Source: a marine gamma proteobacterium HTCC2148 (GTDB taxonomy: Bacteria > Pseudomonadota > Gammaproteobacteria > Pseudomonadales > Halieaceae). From it: 64,000 nucleotides of DNA. Both the position numbers and the translations under genes were made by a program. How positions within the stretch are numbered: position 1 is the first letter of the stretch; each line of letters opens with the position of its first letter. The DNA is taken from the NCBI GenBank assembly GCA_000156295.1, contig DS999234.1, positions 41,113 through 105,112 on the forward strand, read 5' to 3'. The notes under the pieces are model-generated. The model saw only the letters and a program-made list of their open reading frames with translations. It was not told the DNA's origin and made no database searches. Shown here in pieces: positions 45,869 to 54,839 of the stretch.

Positions 45869-46807
45869 ATGTCGGTGGATGCCAACTCGCAAATCTATAC
45901 CAACCTACAGGATTTGGTGCGACTGCGTTACACCGCTGGCGGCTTTAGCTATCTCCCACGCCAACCGACACGTTCGCAATTGGCCGGACGCAAGCGCTCC
46001 AAACTGCGCGGCCGCGGCCTGGATTTTGACGAACTTCGTCACTACCGACCCGGTGACGATATTCGCACCATGGACTGGCGAGTCACCAATAGAACCGGCA
46101 AACCTCATGTCAGGGTTTATACCGAGGAACGAGACCGACCGGTACTGGTCATCGTCGATCAGCGCCTGCCCATGTTTTTCGGCAGCCAATATAAGATGAA
46201 ATCTGTTATCGCAGCCGAAGTGGCCGCTATCACGGCCTGGCGTGTCATCGACGTTGGCGACCGCATCGGCGCGATTTTATTTAACGATGAACGCGTCGTC
46301 GAGGCCAGGCCCGCCAGAAGCGAGAAGAAAGCCATGGGCTGGTTGGGAGACCTGGCCACTATGAACAACGAGCTGTCCGTCAATTCTGGCGTGCCAAGCA
46401 GGCCTGAGGCGCTGGCTGAAGCACTGCGGGCCACCGAGCGACAAATCAGCCACGATTACCTGGTCATACTAGTGTCCGACTTTTACGGCTGGAGCGATGC
46501 GGCCTTGCAAAGCATTCGGCGCATTGGCCAGCACAACGACATCGTCTGCAGCATGATCTACGACCCACTGGAACGAGACATATCCAGCGCTGAAAAGCTG
46601 GTAGTGAGTGACGGTCATTTTCAACTGGAAATTGACCCCGGTCACCACGATTTGGGCGAACGTTTCGAAGCCAGTTTCGAAAGTTCTTTCGCCCACGTGC
46701 GAGAGGACTTGCAGCGCCACCAGATTCCTGTCATTCCGGTACACACCGCTGTACCGACCGACCAACAGTTGCGAGAGCAACTGGGCGGTCAGCGGGTTCT
46801 GGTATGA
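45869..46807 (+). CDS. DUF58 domain protein
   Basis: 312 residues. RGRGLDFDELRHYRPGDDIRTMDWRVTNRTGKPHVRVYTEERDRPVLVIVDQ is the DUF58 signature, followed by a VWA-like fold with VILVSDF. It sits between MoxR and DUF4381, as in most Bat operons. The next gene's ATG overlaps the end of this one by four bases, so translation is coupled. Confidence 0.95.
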   Translation: MSVDANSQIYTNLQDLVRLRYTAGGFSYLPRQPTRSQLAGRKRSKLRGRGLDFDELRHYRPGDDIRTMDWRVTNRTGKPHVRVYTEERDRPVLVIVDQRLPMFFGSQYKMKSVIAAEVAAITAWRVIDVGDRIGAILFNDERVVEARPARSEKKAMGWLGDLATMNNELSVNSGVPSRPEALAEALRATERQISHDYLVILVSDFYGWSDAALQSIRRIGQHNDIVCSMIYDPLERDISSAEKLVVSDGHFQLEIDPGHHDLGERFEASFESSFAHVREDLQRHQIPVIPVHTAVPTDQQLREQLGGQRVLV

Positions 46808-47301
46808 GTCTGCCTGCACTGCCAGACATTTTTGGCAACTATGTTCTGGGCGATTTCAACGAGGTAGTTTCTCCCCCGAATATCGACTGGTTACCACAAA
46901 CTGCTGGCTGGTATGTCGTGGCCGCCGTGCTCATAGCCTGGACGTCGCACAAGCTGTGGCTCCGATTACAATACTGGTATCGCAATCGCTATCGCAAAGA
47001 GGCCAGCAACAGGTTGCGTCAACTCGGAAACTCGGCGACCGCGGCAGCACAGATTAATAGCTTATTAAAACTCACCGCACTGGCTGCGTTCTCACGCCAG
47101 CAGGTCGCCAGTTTATCGGGACACGATTGGGCCCGATTCCTCAATGCCCAATGCGAGCAACCAAGCTTTAACCAAGACCAGTGTCAAATTCTGGCCCTTG
47201 GCATCTACCAGAAGCAGACGCTTGAACGGGCCACCGCCGAGCAATTGATAGCCGCCAGTCTCACCTGGATTGAACAGCACAAAAACCGTCACGATGATTG
47301 A
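46804..47301 (+). CDS. DUF4381 membrane protein of the Bat operon
   Basis: 165 residues. One membrane helix (about 33-50) after an N-terminal LPDIFGNYVLGDFNEVVSPPNIDWLPQTAGWY, which is the DUF4381 pattern. The rest is a helical cytoplasmic domain. Overlaps both the DUF58 gene and the BatA-like gene, so it is translated with them. Confidence 0.93.
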   Translation: MSLPALPDIFGNYVLGDFNEVVSPPNIDWLPQTAGWYVVAAVLIAWTSHKLWLRLQYWYRNRYRKEASNRLRQLGNSATAAAQINSLLKLTALAAFSRQQVASLSGHDWARFLNAQCEQPSFNQDQCQILALGIYQKQTLERATAEQLIAASLTWIEQHKNRHDD

Positions 47302-48286
47302 ATTCGCATTTCCTTTGGCCCTGTTGCTGCTGCCGCTGCCCTTGCTGATTCGCTTGTTTCCTGCTTATAAAGAAAGTCGTGATTCCGTGAAAGTGCCTTT
47401 CTTCGACAAGCTGGTTGACTTGAGCGAGCAAAAGCCTGAGCAGGGTGCGCGAATTTTACGCCGCAGTACGCTACAAAAAATCCTGGTAAACCTGACCTGG
47501 CTTTTACTGATTCTGGCCGCAGCCAAACCCCAGTGGATTGGTCCACCGATAGAACAACAGAAGTCTGGCCGTGACCTGATGATTGCAGTCGATCTTTCAG
47601 GTTCTATGGAAGCCAGGGATTTCACCCTTCCCAGCGGGGTAACAGTAGATCGGCTTGACGCAGTAAAACAAGTTTTAAAAGAGCTGGCAGCAAACCGCGA
47701 GTCTGACAGGTTGGGCCTCATCGTGTTCGGGGCGGCGGCCTATTTGCAAACACCATTTACTGATGATCACCAGGTCTGGCAGCAATTGCTTGATGAAACC
47801 GAGATTGGCATGGCGGGGCCCAGCACTGTGTTTGGCGACGCCATTGGGCTATCTATTAAGCTGTTTAGTGACAGCGACTCTGACAACCGGGTTTTGATCA
47901 TGCTAACCGATGGTAATGATACCGGCAGCACGGTGCCGCCTGTGGATGCCGCCAAGGTCGCGGCTGCCAATGGTGTCCGCATTTATACCATTGCGATTGG
48001 AGATCCCGCGACTGTGGGGGAAGACGCCCTGGATATGGATACGATCACTCGGGTGAGCAAAATTGCCGATGGCCGAACCTTTCGCGCCCTCGACCAGGAC
48101 GAGATGCGCCAGGCCTATATCACCATTGGTGAACTGGAGCCTGAGCTCTATGAAACGATTAGCTTCCGTCCCAGACAAAGTTTGCACTGGGTGCCGATGG
48201 CGTTAATTTCAACGCTATACCTGTTTTACCATGGCTTCTTTGCCTTTGCGTCCCTGTGGGCCGGGAGGGTCACTAATGCTCCCTGA
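47294..48286 (+). CDS. BatA-like VWA domain membrane protein
   Basis: About 330 residues. An N-terminal helix (FPLALLLLPLPLLI), a VWA domain with MIDAS motif DLSGSME and LTDGND, and a C-terminal helix. It presents a metal-dependent adhesion domain on one side of the membrane, in the BatA position. ATG 47294 overlaps the stop of DUF4381 by eight bases; the longer open frame starting at 47270 is less likely. Confidence 0.95.
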   Translation: MIEFAFPLALLLLPLPLLIRLFPAYKESRDSVKVPFFDKLVDLSEQKPEQGARILRRSTLQKILVNLTWLLLILAAAKPQWIGPPIEQQKSGRDLMIAVDLSGSMEARDFTLPSGVTVDRLDAVKQVLKELAANRESDRLGLIVFGAAAYLQTPFTDDHQVWQQLLDETEIGMAGPSTVFGDAIGLSIKLFSDSDSDNRVLIMLTDGNDTGSTVPPVDAAKVAAANGVRIYTIAIGDPATVGEDALDMDTITRVSKIADGRTFRALDQDEMRQAYITIGELEPELYETISFRPRQSLHWVPMALISTLYLFYHGFFAFASLWAGRVTNAP

Positions 48287-49931
48287 CCTGGCCTCGCTCG
48301 AATACTTTCATTTTCTCCGACCGCTTTGGCTACTGCTGCTCATTCCCTGGTTACTGCTGATTCGACTCGGCGGCAGCAGACGCAACCAGAAGGATATGTT
48401 TGGCGGCATCATCGCGCCTCATTTGCTGGAACATTTGCGCCTGAATAGCAAAGACTCGCGCTGGTTCAACCCCACTGCCGTTGGCGGCGCTTTCATCGTG
48501 CTGTGCCTACTTGTCGTCATCGGGCCCAGTTGGCGTCAACAACCCTCACCATTAAGCCAGGATAAGTCGGCAATGGTCGTAGTGCTGGATGCTTCCTCAT
48601 CGATGGAACAGGGAGATGTGCAGCCCTCGCGTCTAGAGCGTGGCAAACAAAAGGCGTCTGACTTGCTGGCCCTGCGACCGGATAAAAAATCTTCATTGGT
48701 GGTCTATGCCGGGACCGCTCATACCGTGCTAACGCTCACTGCAGATCAGGACATCCTCAATCAATATCTTGCTGCTATTAAACCAAGCATGATGCCTCGT
48801 GGCGGCAAATTTGCCGAGCATGCCCTGCCCCTGATCGATGACATTCTTCGCGATACCACCGCAGCAGCGACCGTCGTCCTGATTACAGACGGACTAGGCA
48901 GCAACACCGAGACCGCGTTTACTGACTATTTCGGACAGCGCTCTCACCAGCTCCTGGTACTGGGCATCGGTGGTGACAGTGATGAAAACGGAATAGTCCC
49001 TCTTGAGCGCCGGCGTTTGCGGACTCTAGCCAGTGACAGTGGCGGACACTACGTAGAACTGACCATCGACGACGGTGATGTGCGAGCGCTGGAGCGACGC
49101 ATCGAAAGCCATTACGTAATCATCGACGACGACGCTTTACCCTGGCTGGACAGTGGCTATCCCCTGATTTTCATTTGTATGGCGCTGTGGCTGATGTGGT
49201 TCCGAAAAGGCTGGACGATTAACTGGGTATGGTTGCTGCTGCCGATAGCACTGACGTTAACGCCAGAACCGGCCTTAGCCCAGGAGAGCGACAAAGGTAA
49301 GGATCAAGAGGCCACTGAAACTTTACAAAGCAGCTTTTCACTGGGTCAGTGGGTCACCGAACTCTGGCTAACCCCTGATCAGCAAGGACGATTACTACTG
49401 CAATACGGCGACTATCATGGCGCTGCCAATCACTTTGAGGATCCACTTTGGAAAGGCGTCGCCTACTATTACAACGAGGACTTCATGCAGGCGGCAGAAT
49501 ACTTTTCACGATCAGACAGCGACGATGCATTGTTCAACGAGGCCAACGCTCGAGCCCATGCACGCGATTTTTTGCGCGCAGTAAAACGCTACGATCAACT
49601 GTTGGCGCGAACACCTGGCTACCCAGGGGCAACCGAAAATCGCGCAAAAGTGCAGGCATTGATCGATGAAATCAACCGTATGAGCGAGTCGCAACAGGGC
49701 GAGGAAGGCAGCAGTGAAGAGAAGCAGATGGGCGGCGACGAAGCTATTGCCGCAGAAGGTGCGGAAAAGCTCAGTTTTGATCAGGTAGAGATCAAACAAT
49801 ATACCGCTGAAGAAATTCTGCAGAGCGAAGCAACAAGAGACATGTGGCTGCGCGGAGTGCAGCAAGACCCCTCCAATTTCCTCGCCACCAAGTTCAACAT
49901 GCAACTGCAGCGCAGGGGACCGAGGCAATAA
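48276..49931 (+). CDS. BatB-like VWA-TPR membrane protein
   Basis: About 551 residues. Two N-terminal helices, a VWA domain with DASSSMEQ and LITDGLG, another pair of helices near 305-340, and TPR-like helices around 390-470, then an acidic tail. It is a fusion of BatB and a BatC-type TPR, as in Pseudomonas. ATG 48276 has GGGAGGG about seven bases upstream and overlaps the BatA gene by 11 bases. Confidence 0.93.
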   Translation: MLPDLASLEYFHFLRPLWLLLLIPWLLLIRLGGSRRNQKDMFGGIIAPHLLEHLRLNSKDSRWFNPTAVGGAFIVLCLLVVIGPSWRQQPSPLSQDKSAMVVVLDASSSMEQGDVQPSRLERGKQKASDLLALRPDKKSSLVVYAGTAHTVLTLTADQDILNQYLAAIKPSMMPRGGKFAEHALPLIDDILRDTTAAATVVLITDGLGSNTETAFTDYFGQRSHQLLVLGIGGDSDENGIVPLERRRLRTLASDSGGHYVELTIDDGDVRALERRIESHYVIIDDDALPWLDSGYPLIFICMALWLMWFRKGWTINWVWLLLPIALTLTPEPALAQESDKGKDQEATETLQSSFSLGQWVTELWLTPDQQGRLLLQYGDYHGAANHFEDPLWKGVAYYYNEDFMQAAEYFSRSDSDDALFNEANARAHARDFLRAVKRYDQLLARTPGYPGATENRAKVQALIDEINRMSESQQGEEGSSEEKQMGGDEAIAAEGAEKLSFDQVEIKQYTAEEILQSEATRDMWLRGVQQDPSNFLATKFNMQLQRRGPRQ

Positions 49932-50998
49932 TGCGTATCTTCGCTATGTTCCTCGTGACTTTCTGGCTGGCAGTGCCACTGCAAGCCATCGCCGATATTG
50001 AATCTTTATTATCGGATGGAGAGCTCACAGTGAACGCCAGCCTTGATCAACGCGGACTACTGGTGCCAGGGCAGCGCACACAACTAATTTTAGAAATCGC
50101 TACCAGCAGCTGGTTTTCCGGCGGCACCCGGATACGCATTCCCGAAGTACCGGGATTGGTGATTCTGCAGACGGAACAGTTCGCAGCTAATGCCAGTGAG
50201 TCCCGCAGCGGAAGCACCTGGGTCATTCAGCGCTGGACACTGGATCTCTATCCGCAGCGCGCAGGTAACTTCACCATACCGCCCATTTCGCTGTCGATAA
50301 TGGTTAACGCGGGCGAGCGAGGCAACGTACGGGGCAACACATTAAGTGCGCCCCTGGAATTTTTCGTCGCAATGCCCAGCGCTCTAGAGGAGGCCGATTT
50401 TTGGGTAGCGGCACCCGCTTTTTCTGTGCGGCAGAGCCTTAGCAAAGACACTAGTCAGTTAGAGCCCGGTGATGCATTTGAACGTCGGATAGAATTTCAG
50501 GCGGACGACCTGCTGGCAATGATGCTGCCCGAGGTCGGCACTGAGCGACAAGCAGGCCTCGCCGCCTATCCCGCCCCTCCGGTGCTGGAAAACAGTCGTA
50601 ACCGCGGCCAGGCCACGAGCAGTAGAATTCAAACCATCAGCTATGTCGCACAAAAACCCGGCAATTACCTACTCCCGAATGAAGACTTTTTCTGGTGGGA
50701 TACTGGTTCCGAGGAGCTACGTGTCTTGACTCTTCCTGCGGTGGAAGTGCGGATAACGGGAACCGCCGCGGTCAACACCCAGGGCCCTCCACCCGCGCTG
50801 AGCCGAACTCAACTGCTAGGCCTGGCACTGGCAATCGCGGTGATCTCCCTGGTGCTTTGGCTGCTCAAACGCTACCGCCCATGGCGACTGCTACCTTACC
50901 TGATACAACCCCTACGGGCCGGCTGGGGCCAACTACAAGACCTCCGCAAACCGGCATTGGCCGAGCGGCTCAACCCCGATAGTAGCGCTGGGGACTGA
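49931..50998 (+). CDS. BatD-like oxygen-tolerance protein
   Basis: About 355 residues. Signal peptide (to ALADIE), two beta-rich domains with TLDLYPQRAGNFTIPPISL and YVAQKPGNYLLPNEDFFWWD, and one C-terminal helix near 300, which is the BatD pattern. Large outer domain, probably periplasmic. Starts at the last base of the BatB stop (TAATG). Its 3' end overlaps gcvT on the other strand by 29 bases. Confidence 0.93.
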   Translation: MRIFAMFLVTFWLAVPLQAIADIESLLSDGELTVNASLDQRGLLVPGQRTQLILEIATSSWFSGGTRIRIPEVPGLVILQTEQFAANASESRSGSTWVIQRWTLDLYPQRAGNFTIPPISLSIMVNAGERGNVRGNTLSAPLEFFVAMPSALEEADFWVAAPAFSVRQSLSKDTSQLEPGDAFERRIEFQADDLLAMMLPEVGTERQAGLAAYPAPPVLENSRNRGQATSSRIQTISYVAQKPGNYLLPNEDFFWWDTGSEELRVLTLPAVEVRITGTAAVNTQGPPPALSRTQLLGLALAIAVISLVLWLLKRYRPWRLLPYLIQPLRAGWGQLQDLRKPALAERLNPDSSAGD

Positions 50999-52079
50999 AT
51001 GGCATTTTGGTAACGGTAACGGGCAGCAGTTTTCCACGCACATCTACCGCAAGCTCCGTGCCCGGGTCACCAAGTTGACGCTGCACATAAGCCATAGCGA
51101 TAGGCCCGCCGAGGCTAGCACCATAAGCAGCGGAACAAATTTCGCCTACTGCCTCGCCATTGGCATTTAGCACAGTCTGGCCTTCTCGCACCGGACGCTT
51201 ACCGTCGACGGTCAAACCGACCCTGCGCAAGTCGGGTTTATTGATAATACGGTCAAAAATAGTGTCAGACCCGGGGAATCCGCCAGCTCGAGCTCCATCG
51301 GCGCGGCGAGACTTGCTAACAGACCACAGCAGGCCTGCCTGGACCGGGTCAATTTCAGTATTCAGTTCATGGCCGTAAAGACAAAGGCCGGCCTCGAGAC
51401 GCAGAGAATCACGGGCTCCAAGGCCGATAGGCTCAACCTGTTCAAAGTCGAGTATTCTTCTCGCTAACACATCGGCGGCGCCATTGGGCATCGACACCTC
51501 GAAGCCATCCTCTCCCGTGTAACCAGAGCAGGTGATATAAACCTCTATGCCATCTATGGTCGCCGCACAGCCTTGCATGAAAACCAGTTCCACTGCAGCC
51601 GGACATAACTCACTCATCACTTCACGCGCTTTGGGGCCCTGCAGGGCAAGTAGCGCCTGATCACTCAGTACCTTCATTGACTGGCCGGCAAGGTGACTGC
51701 GCAAATGTGCTATGTCCTGTTCCTTGCAAGCCGCGTTCACCACCAGGAAAAATTTATCCTGCGCCCAGCGGGTAATAATCAGGTCATCGAGCACGCCGCC
51801 CTGATCGTTGGTCAACAGTGCATAGGTTTGGCAATTAATGCCCAGACCCTCAACGTCAACCGGCACCAAAGACTCCAGCATAGCCGCAACACCTGCGCCC
51901 TCTATAATGACCTGCCCCATATGGGAAACGTCGAACAGCCCTGCTGCCTCTCTCGTCTGCAGGTGTTCCTTGATGATACCGGCCGGGTATTGCACGGGCA
52001 TATCGTAGCCGGCAAAGGGAACCATTTTGGCACCGAGCTCTCTATGCAGCGCATCCAGGGGGGTGGTCAATAAACTCAT
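50970..52079 (-). CDS. gcvT: Aminomethyltransferase GcvT (glycine cleavage T protein)
   Basis: 369 residues, full length. TPLDALHRELGAKMVPFAGYDMPVQY, SHMGQVIIEG, GYTGEDGFEVSMP and ARDSLRLEAGLCLYGHEL are GcvT landmarks. It transfers the methylene group from lipoyl-bound aminomethyl to tetrahydrofolate. No gcvH or gcvP is adjacent, and no glycine riboswitch is apparent in the 130 bases upstream. Convergent overlap with the BatD gene. Confidence 0.97.
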   Translation of the reverse strand: MSLLTTPLDALHRELGAKMVPFAGYDMPVQYPAGIIKEHLQTREAAGLFDVSHMGQVIIEGAGVAAMLESLVPVDVEGLGINCQTYALLTNDQGGVLDDLIITRWAQDKFFLVVNAACKEQDIAHLRSHLAGQSMKVLSDQALLALQGPKAREVMSELCPAAVELVFMQGCAATIDGIEVYITCSGYTGEDGFEVSMPNGAADVLARRILDFEQVEPIGLGARDSLRLEAGLCLYGHELNTEIDPVQAGLLWSVSKSRRADGARAGGFPGSDTIFDRIINKPDLRRVGLTVDGKRPVREGQTVLNANGEAVGEICSAAYGASLGGPIAMAYVQRQLGDPGTELAVDVRGKLLPVTVTKMPFSPQRYYRG

Positions 52080-52208
52080 GGGGTTTTCCTGATCTCGTAG
52101 GCAGGGCTGCCACTCTAACCAGAGCCAACTTACCCTGCAAGGCCCGGGACTGGCGCCGCCCGCCCGGCTCCGTGATAATAGGCCTTCCTGGTTACAAGTG
52201 AGTCCGTT

Positions 52209-52718
52209 GTGAGCCCATTCAATACCATCAGCCTGGTTGGCATGCCCGGCGCAGGCAAAAGTACAGTGGGAATATTACTTGCCAAGCTGACCGGCCTTCG
52301 CTTTGTTGATACTGACCTTGATATCCAGGTGCGGGAAGAAGCAACGCTTCAGGAAATACTGGAGCAACACGACTATCGCTACTTGAGGCAGGTGGAAGAG
52401 GACGTGCTATTGAATCTTCGACTTGATCACGCTCTGGTTTCTACCGGGGGCAGCGTAGTTTACAGCGCGCCCAGTATGGCTCGACTCAAATCACTGGGGC
52501 CGGTCATCTATTTGAAAACAGAGCTGGCAACGCTGGAGGAACGGGTGGCAGCTGCACCCTTGCGCGGAATCGCCAGTGATGGAGAACAAAGCTTCGCCCA
52601 GGTTTATGCCGAGCGCACTCCGCTTTACGAGCGATACGCCGATTACATTCTAGTCACCGGCGATAACACCCCCCAGCAAGTGGCCACCGCGGCTTTGCAA
52701 CTTTTGCCCCGTAACTAG
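52209..52718 (+). CDS. Shikimate kinase family protein
   Basis: 169 residues. P-loop GMPGAGKSTVG (11-21), DTDLDIQ (shikimate-binding Asp), LRQVEEDVLL and STGGSVV follow the shikimate kinase fold. It may be a shikimate kinase paralogue: aroB does not follow it. GTG start. Could also act on a related sugar alcohol. Confidence 0.88.
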   Translation: MSPFNTISLVGMPGAGKSTVGILLAKLTGLRFVDTDLDIQVREEATLQEILEQHDYRYLRQVEEDVLLNLRLDHALVSTGGSVVYSAPSMARLKSLGPVIYLKTELATLEERVAAAPLRGIASDGEQSFAQVYAERTPLYERYADYILVTGDNTPQQVATAALQLLPRN

Positions 52719-52742
52719 TCATCAAACCAAACTCTCGTTAAG

Positions 52743-52784
52743 CGGCCGCACCTCGCCGGCCGCACCTGGCCGGCCACGACCGCA
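52743..52784. repeat. GC-rich 14-bp tandem repeat
   Basis: Three 14-base units begin CGGCC: the first two differ by one base (CGGCCGCACCTCGC, CGGCCGCACCTGGC), the third is degenerate. It lies in the 374-base gap between the kinase gene and the next gene; no gene is supported in this gap. Confidence 0.8.
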
Positions 52785-53037
52785 CGCGTGCATCATCGCG
52801 ACGCACTGGGTGATTGAGCTAAAAACCCTCACTTTCAGGGCCTTGAATGCCTGGCACAGTCCTTGCTCTATTCAGCGCAGGGTGGCCCGCCAACCCGAGA
52901 GCCAGGGACGGTGCGACAAGGATGTCGATGCGAGGGCTGAGAGAGCCATGGATGGCAGCGGGTCACCCTATTTTTCTTGTAAAAAGTCGCAAAAAAAAAG
53001 TTCCCCAGGACCGAAATATTTGATTTACTCCGCCTTG

Positions 53038-53057
53038 AGACAGAACTGTATCTGTCT
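53038..53057. promoter_or_regulatory. 7-6-7 inverted repeat in front of the PA3496-like gene
   Basis: AGACAGA and TCTGTCT flank six bases (ACTGTA), a perfect palindrome 35 bases before the start codon. A TTGAGA (-35-like) overlaps it at 53035-53040, so a bound protein would interfere with transcription. Confidence 0.45.
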
Positions 53058-53092
53058 GATGTGACCTAGTGTAAGTCATCGGGAGGTGATTT

Positions 53093-53314
53093 ATGGGAGA
53101 GCGCAACCAGGAACCGAGCTCCTCTGAGCCGATAGAAGATATTTTCGAGCCTATGCTCGGTGATATCGTCGAAGAGGAATTCGCCGATATGTCCCCCGTT
53201 TCCAGCGACAAGCAACGGCTGGCGCAAAAGCGCCGCCGTGCCGAACAGCGTCTGGAAGAGAAACGTCTGCGGGACGAACTGGGCTACTACGACCTGGAAC
53301 TGGACGACTTCTAG
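53093..53314 (+). CDS. PA3496-like small acidic protein
   Basis: 73 residues. The acidic front half and RRRAEQRLEEKRLRDELGYYDLELDDF tail resemble the PA3496-type small putative envelope integrity proteins of pseudomonads, in a longer version. Role is not established. GGGAGGTGATTT precedes the ATG. A perfect inverted repeat lies upstream. Confidence 0.75.
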   Translation: MGERNQEPSSSEPIEDIFEPMLGDIVEEEFADMSPVSSDKQRLAQKRRRAEQRLEEKRLRDELGYYDLELDDF

Positions 53315-53513
53315 GGCCTCAGCCCTGGGTTCGCCAATTCCGGACGCTGTTTACGCTGCCGATTTCAGCGGTGGCTGGCTTTTTATTCACTTCGTTATTT
53401 GGATCGCCCACCCATTTACCCAACACTCTGACCGCAATCCAACTAATAAAGCACTTTAGAACTGGATTCTGTCGCGCTAGCATAGACCTACCAATCAAGG
53501 AGATCCTCGACCA

Positions 53514-53720
53514 ATGGCAGAAATCAAAAGAGAAGTCAGGCCAGTTGAAGTCAACTATGTTTGTGATGCCTGCGAGAAAGGCATGATGACCAAGTCAGGT
53601 GAAATGGACATGCAAACGGGTGAAATAGAACACAGCTGCTTGATCTGTGACCACAGGCAAAGCTTCCGGTGGCGAAGTTACCCGCGCATTGATTACGTTG
53701 GCCTTGATGAAAGGATCTAA
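53514..53720 (+). CDS. Small zinc-ribbon-like protein
   Basis: 68 residues. Two CxxC pairs (CDAC at 17-20, CLIC near 42-45) suggest one bound zinc, with a basic-aromatic tail RQSFRWRSYPRIDYV. I do not recognise a function. AAGGAG upstream of the ATG. It lies alone between genes of both strands. Confidence 0.75.
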   Translation: MAEIKREVRPVEVNYVCDACEKGMMTKSGEMDMQTGEIEHSCLICDHRQSFRWRSYPRIDYVGLDERI

Positions 53721-53757
53721 GGATAGTTTGGCGAACCGGACAACCGGAGGGCAACGA

Positions 53758-54831
53758 CTAAAGCCGACCCTGGAGCTCAGTTAATCCGGCCCCGCTCGCC
53801 TCAAACACGCCATGCTCTGTCACCAAACCACGCACCAATCGAGCGGGCGTAACATCAAAAGCGGGATTAGCGGCCTGGGTGTCGGCAGCAGCAAGATTCA
53901 CTTCCAGGCCCTGTCCCGCATAATCCACACCAGCAATCGTCAACACTTCCAGTGAATCTCGCTCCTCAATGGGTATCTCCTGCCCCGTGTCACAGCGCCA
54001 ATCGATAGTCGACTCGGGAAGCGCAACGTAGAAAGGAATGTCATTGTCTTGCGCAGCGAGCGCTTTCAGGTAAGTGCCCACTTTATTGCAGACATCGCCA
54101 TTGGCCGCGGTGCGATCAGAACCGACGATAACGCAGTCGACCTTACCTTCACGCATCAGTTGGCCACAGCTATTATCGGCCACAACCGTGCAGGGCACAC
54201 CCGCACGCTGTAGCTCCCAGGCGGTAAGATTCATTCCCTGGTTGCGTGGGCGGGTCTCAGAAACCCAGACGTGCACTGGAAGGCCTGCGGCTTGCGCCTT
54301 GTATATTGGTGCCAGCGCCGTACCCCATTGTATGGTCGCCAACCAACCGGCATTGCAATGGGTCATAATATTCAAGGTCTCGCCATGGGGAATATCCCGC
54401 AGTAGGCCCAGTCCATTTTCGCCAATCAAGGCACAGTTATCGATATCAGCCTGGCGCATAGCGATAGCCTGCTGGCGGGCAGCAACTGCACGGTCCCCCT
54501 CCACGAGGGAACAAAGATGACGCTCCATGGTTTCCAGCGCCCAACGCAGATTCACGGCCGTTGGCCGGGTGGCCATCAGACTGGCGCTGGCGGCAACCAG
54601 ATTAGTATCAGAGGGATTTTCAGCGACTGCATGAGCCAGGCCAAATGCGGCGGTAATCCCAATCAGTGGGGCGCCACGAACCTGCATTACGCTAATAGCG
54701 TGGCAGTAAGCTTCAAGTGAATCGAGGTGGACCCAGTGGAGTGTATGAGGGAGCAACGTCTGGTCGATAATTTCGACGGCGCCGGACACCGCATCCCAGC
54801 GTAAACTGGAAAGATCATCGCTGCTGAACAT
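53758..54831 (-). CDS. mtnA: S-methyl-5-thioribose-1-phosphate isomerase
   Basis: About 357 residues. ALHWVHLDSL-type front, RGAPLIGITAAFGLAHA, MTHCNAGWLATIQWGTALAPI (catalytic Cys), VWVSETRPRNQG and IVGSDRTAANGDVCNKVGTY (catalytic Asp) are MtnA motifs. It converts methylthioribose-1-phosphate to methylthioribulose-1-phosphate in methionine salvage. No other mtn genes are present. ATG 54831 has AGGGA five bases upstream. Last gene of a three-gene minus-strand operon. Confidence 0.97.
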   Translation of the reverse strand: MFSSDDLSSLRWDAVSGAVEIIDQTLLPHTLHWVHLDSLEAYCHAISVMQVRGAPLIGITAAFGLAHAVAENPSDTNLVAASASLMATRPTAVNLRWALETMERHLCSLVEGDRAVAARQQAIAMRQADIDNCALIGENGLGLLRDIPHGETLNIMTHCNAGWLATIQWGTALAPIYKAQAAGLPVHVWVSETRPRNQGMNLTAWELQRAGVPCTVVADNSCGQLMREGKVDCVIVGSDRTAANGDVCNKVGTYLKALAAQDNDIPFYVALPESTIDWRCDTGQEIPIEERDSLEVLTIAGVDYAGQGLEVNLAAADTQAANPAFDVTPARLVRGLVTEHGVFEASGAGLTELQGRL

Positions 54832-54839
54832 GGCTTCCC

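Noticed and set aside
52080..52208. Glycine riboswitch upstream of gcvT
   Set aside because: No conserved glycine aptamer core is visible in the 129 bases before gcvT.
52810..53064. 84-codon open frame before the PA3496-like gene
   Set aside because: Basic, low-complexity translation with no motif, running through the palindrome and promoter region.
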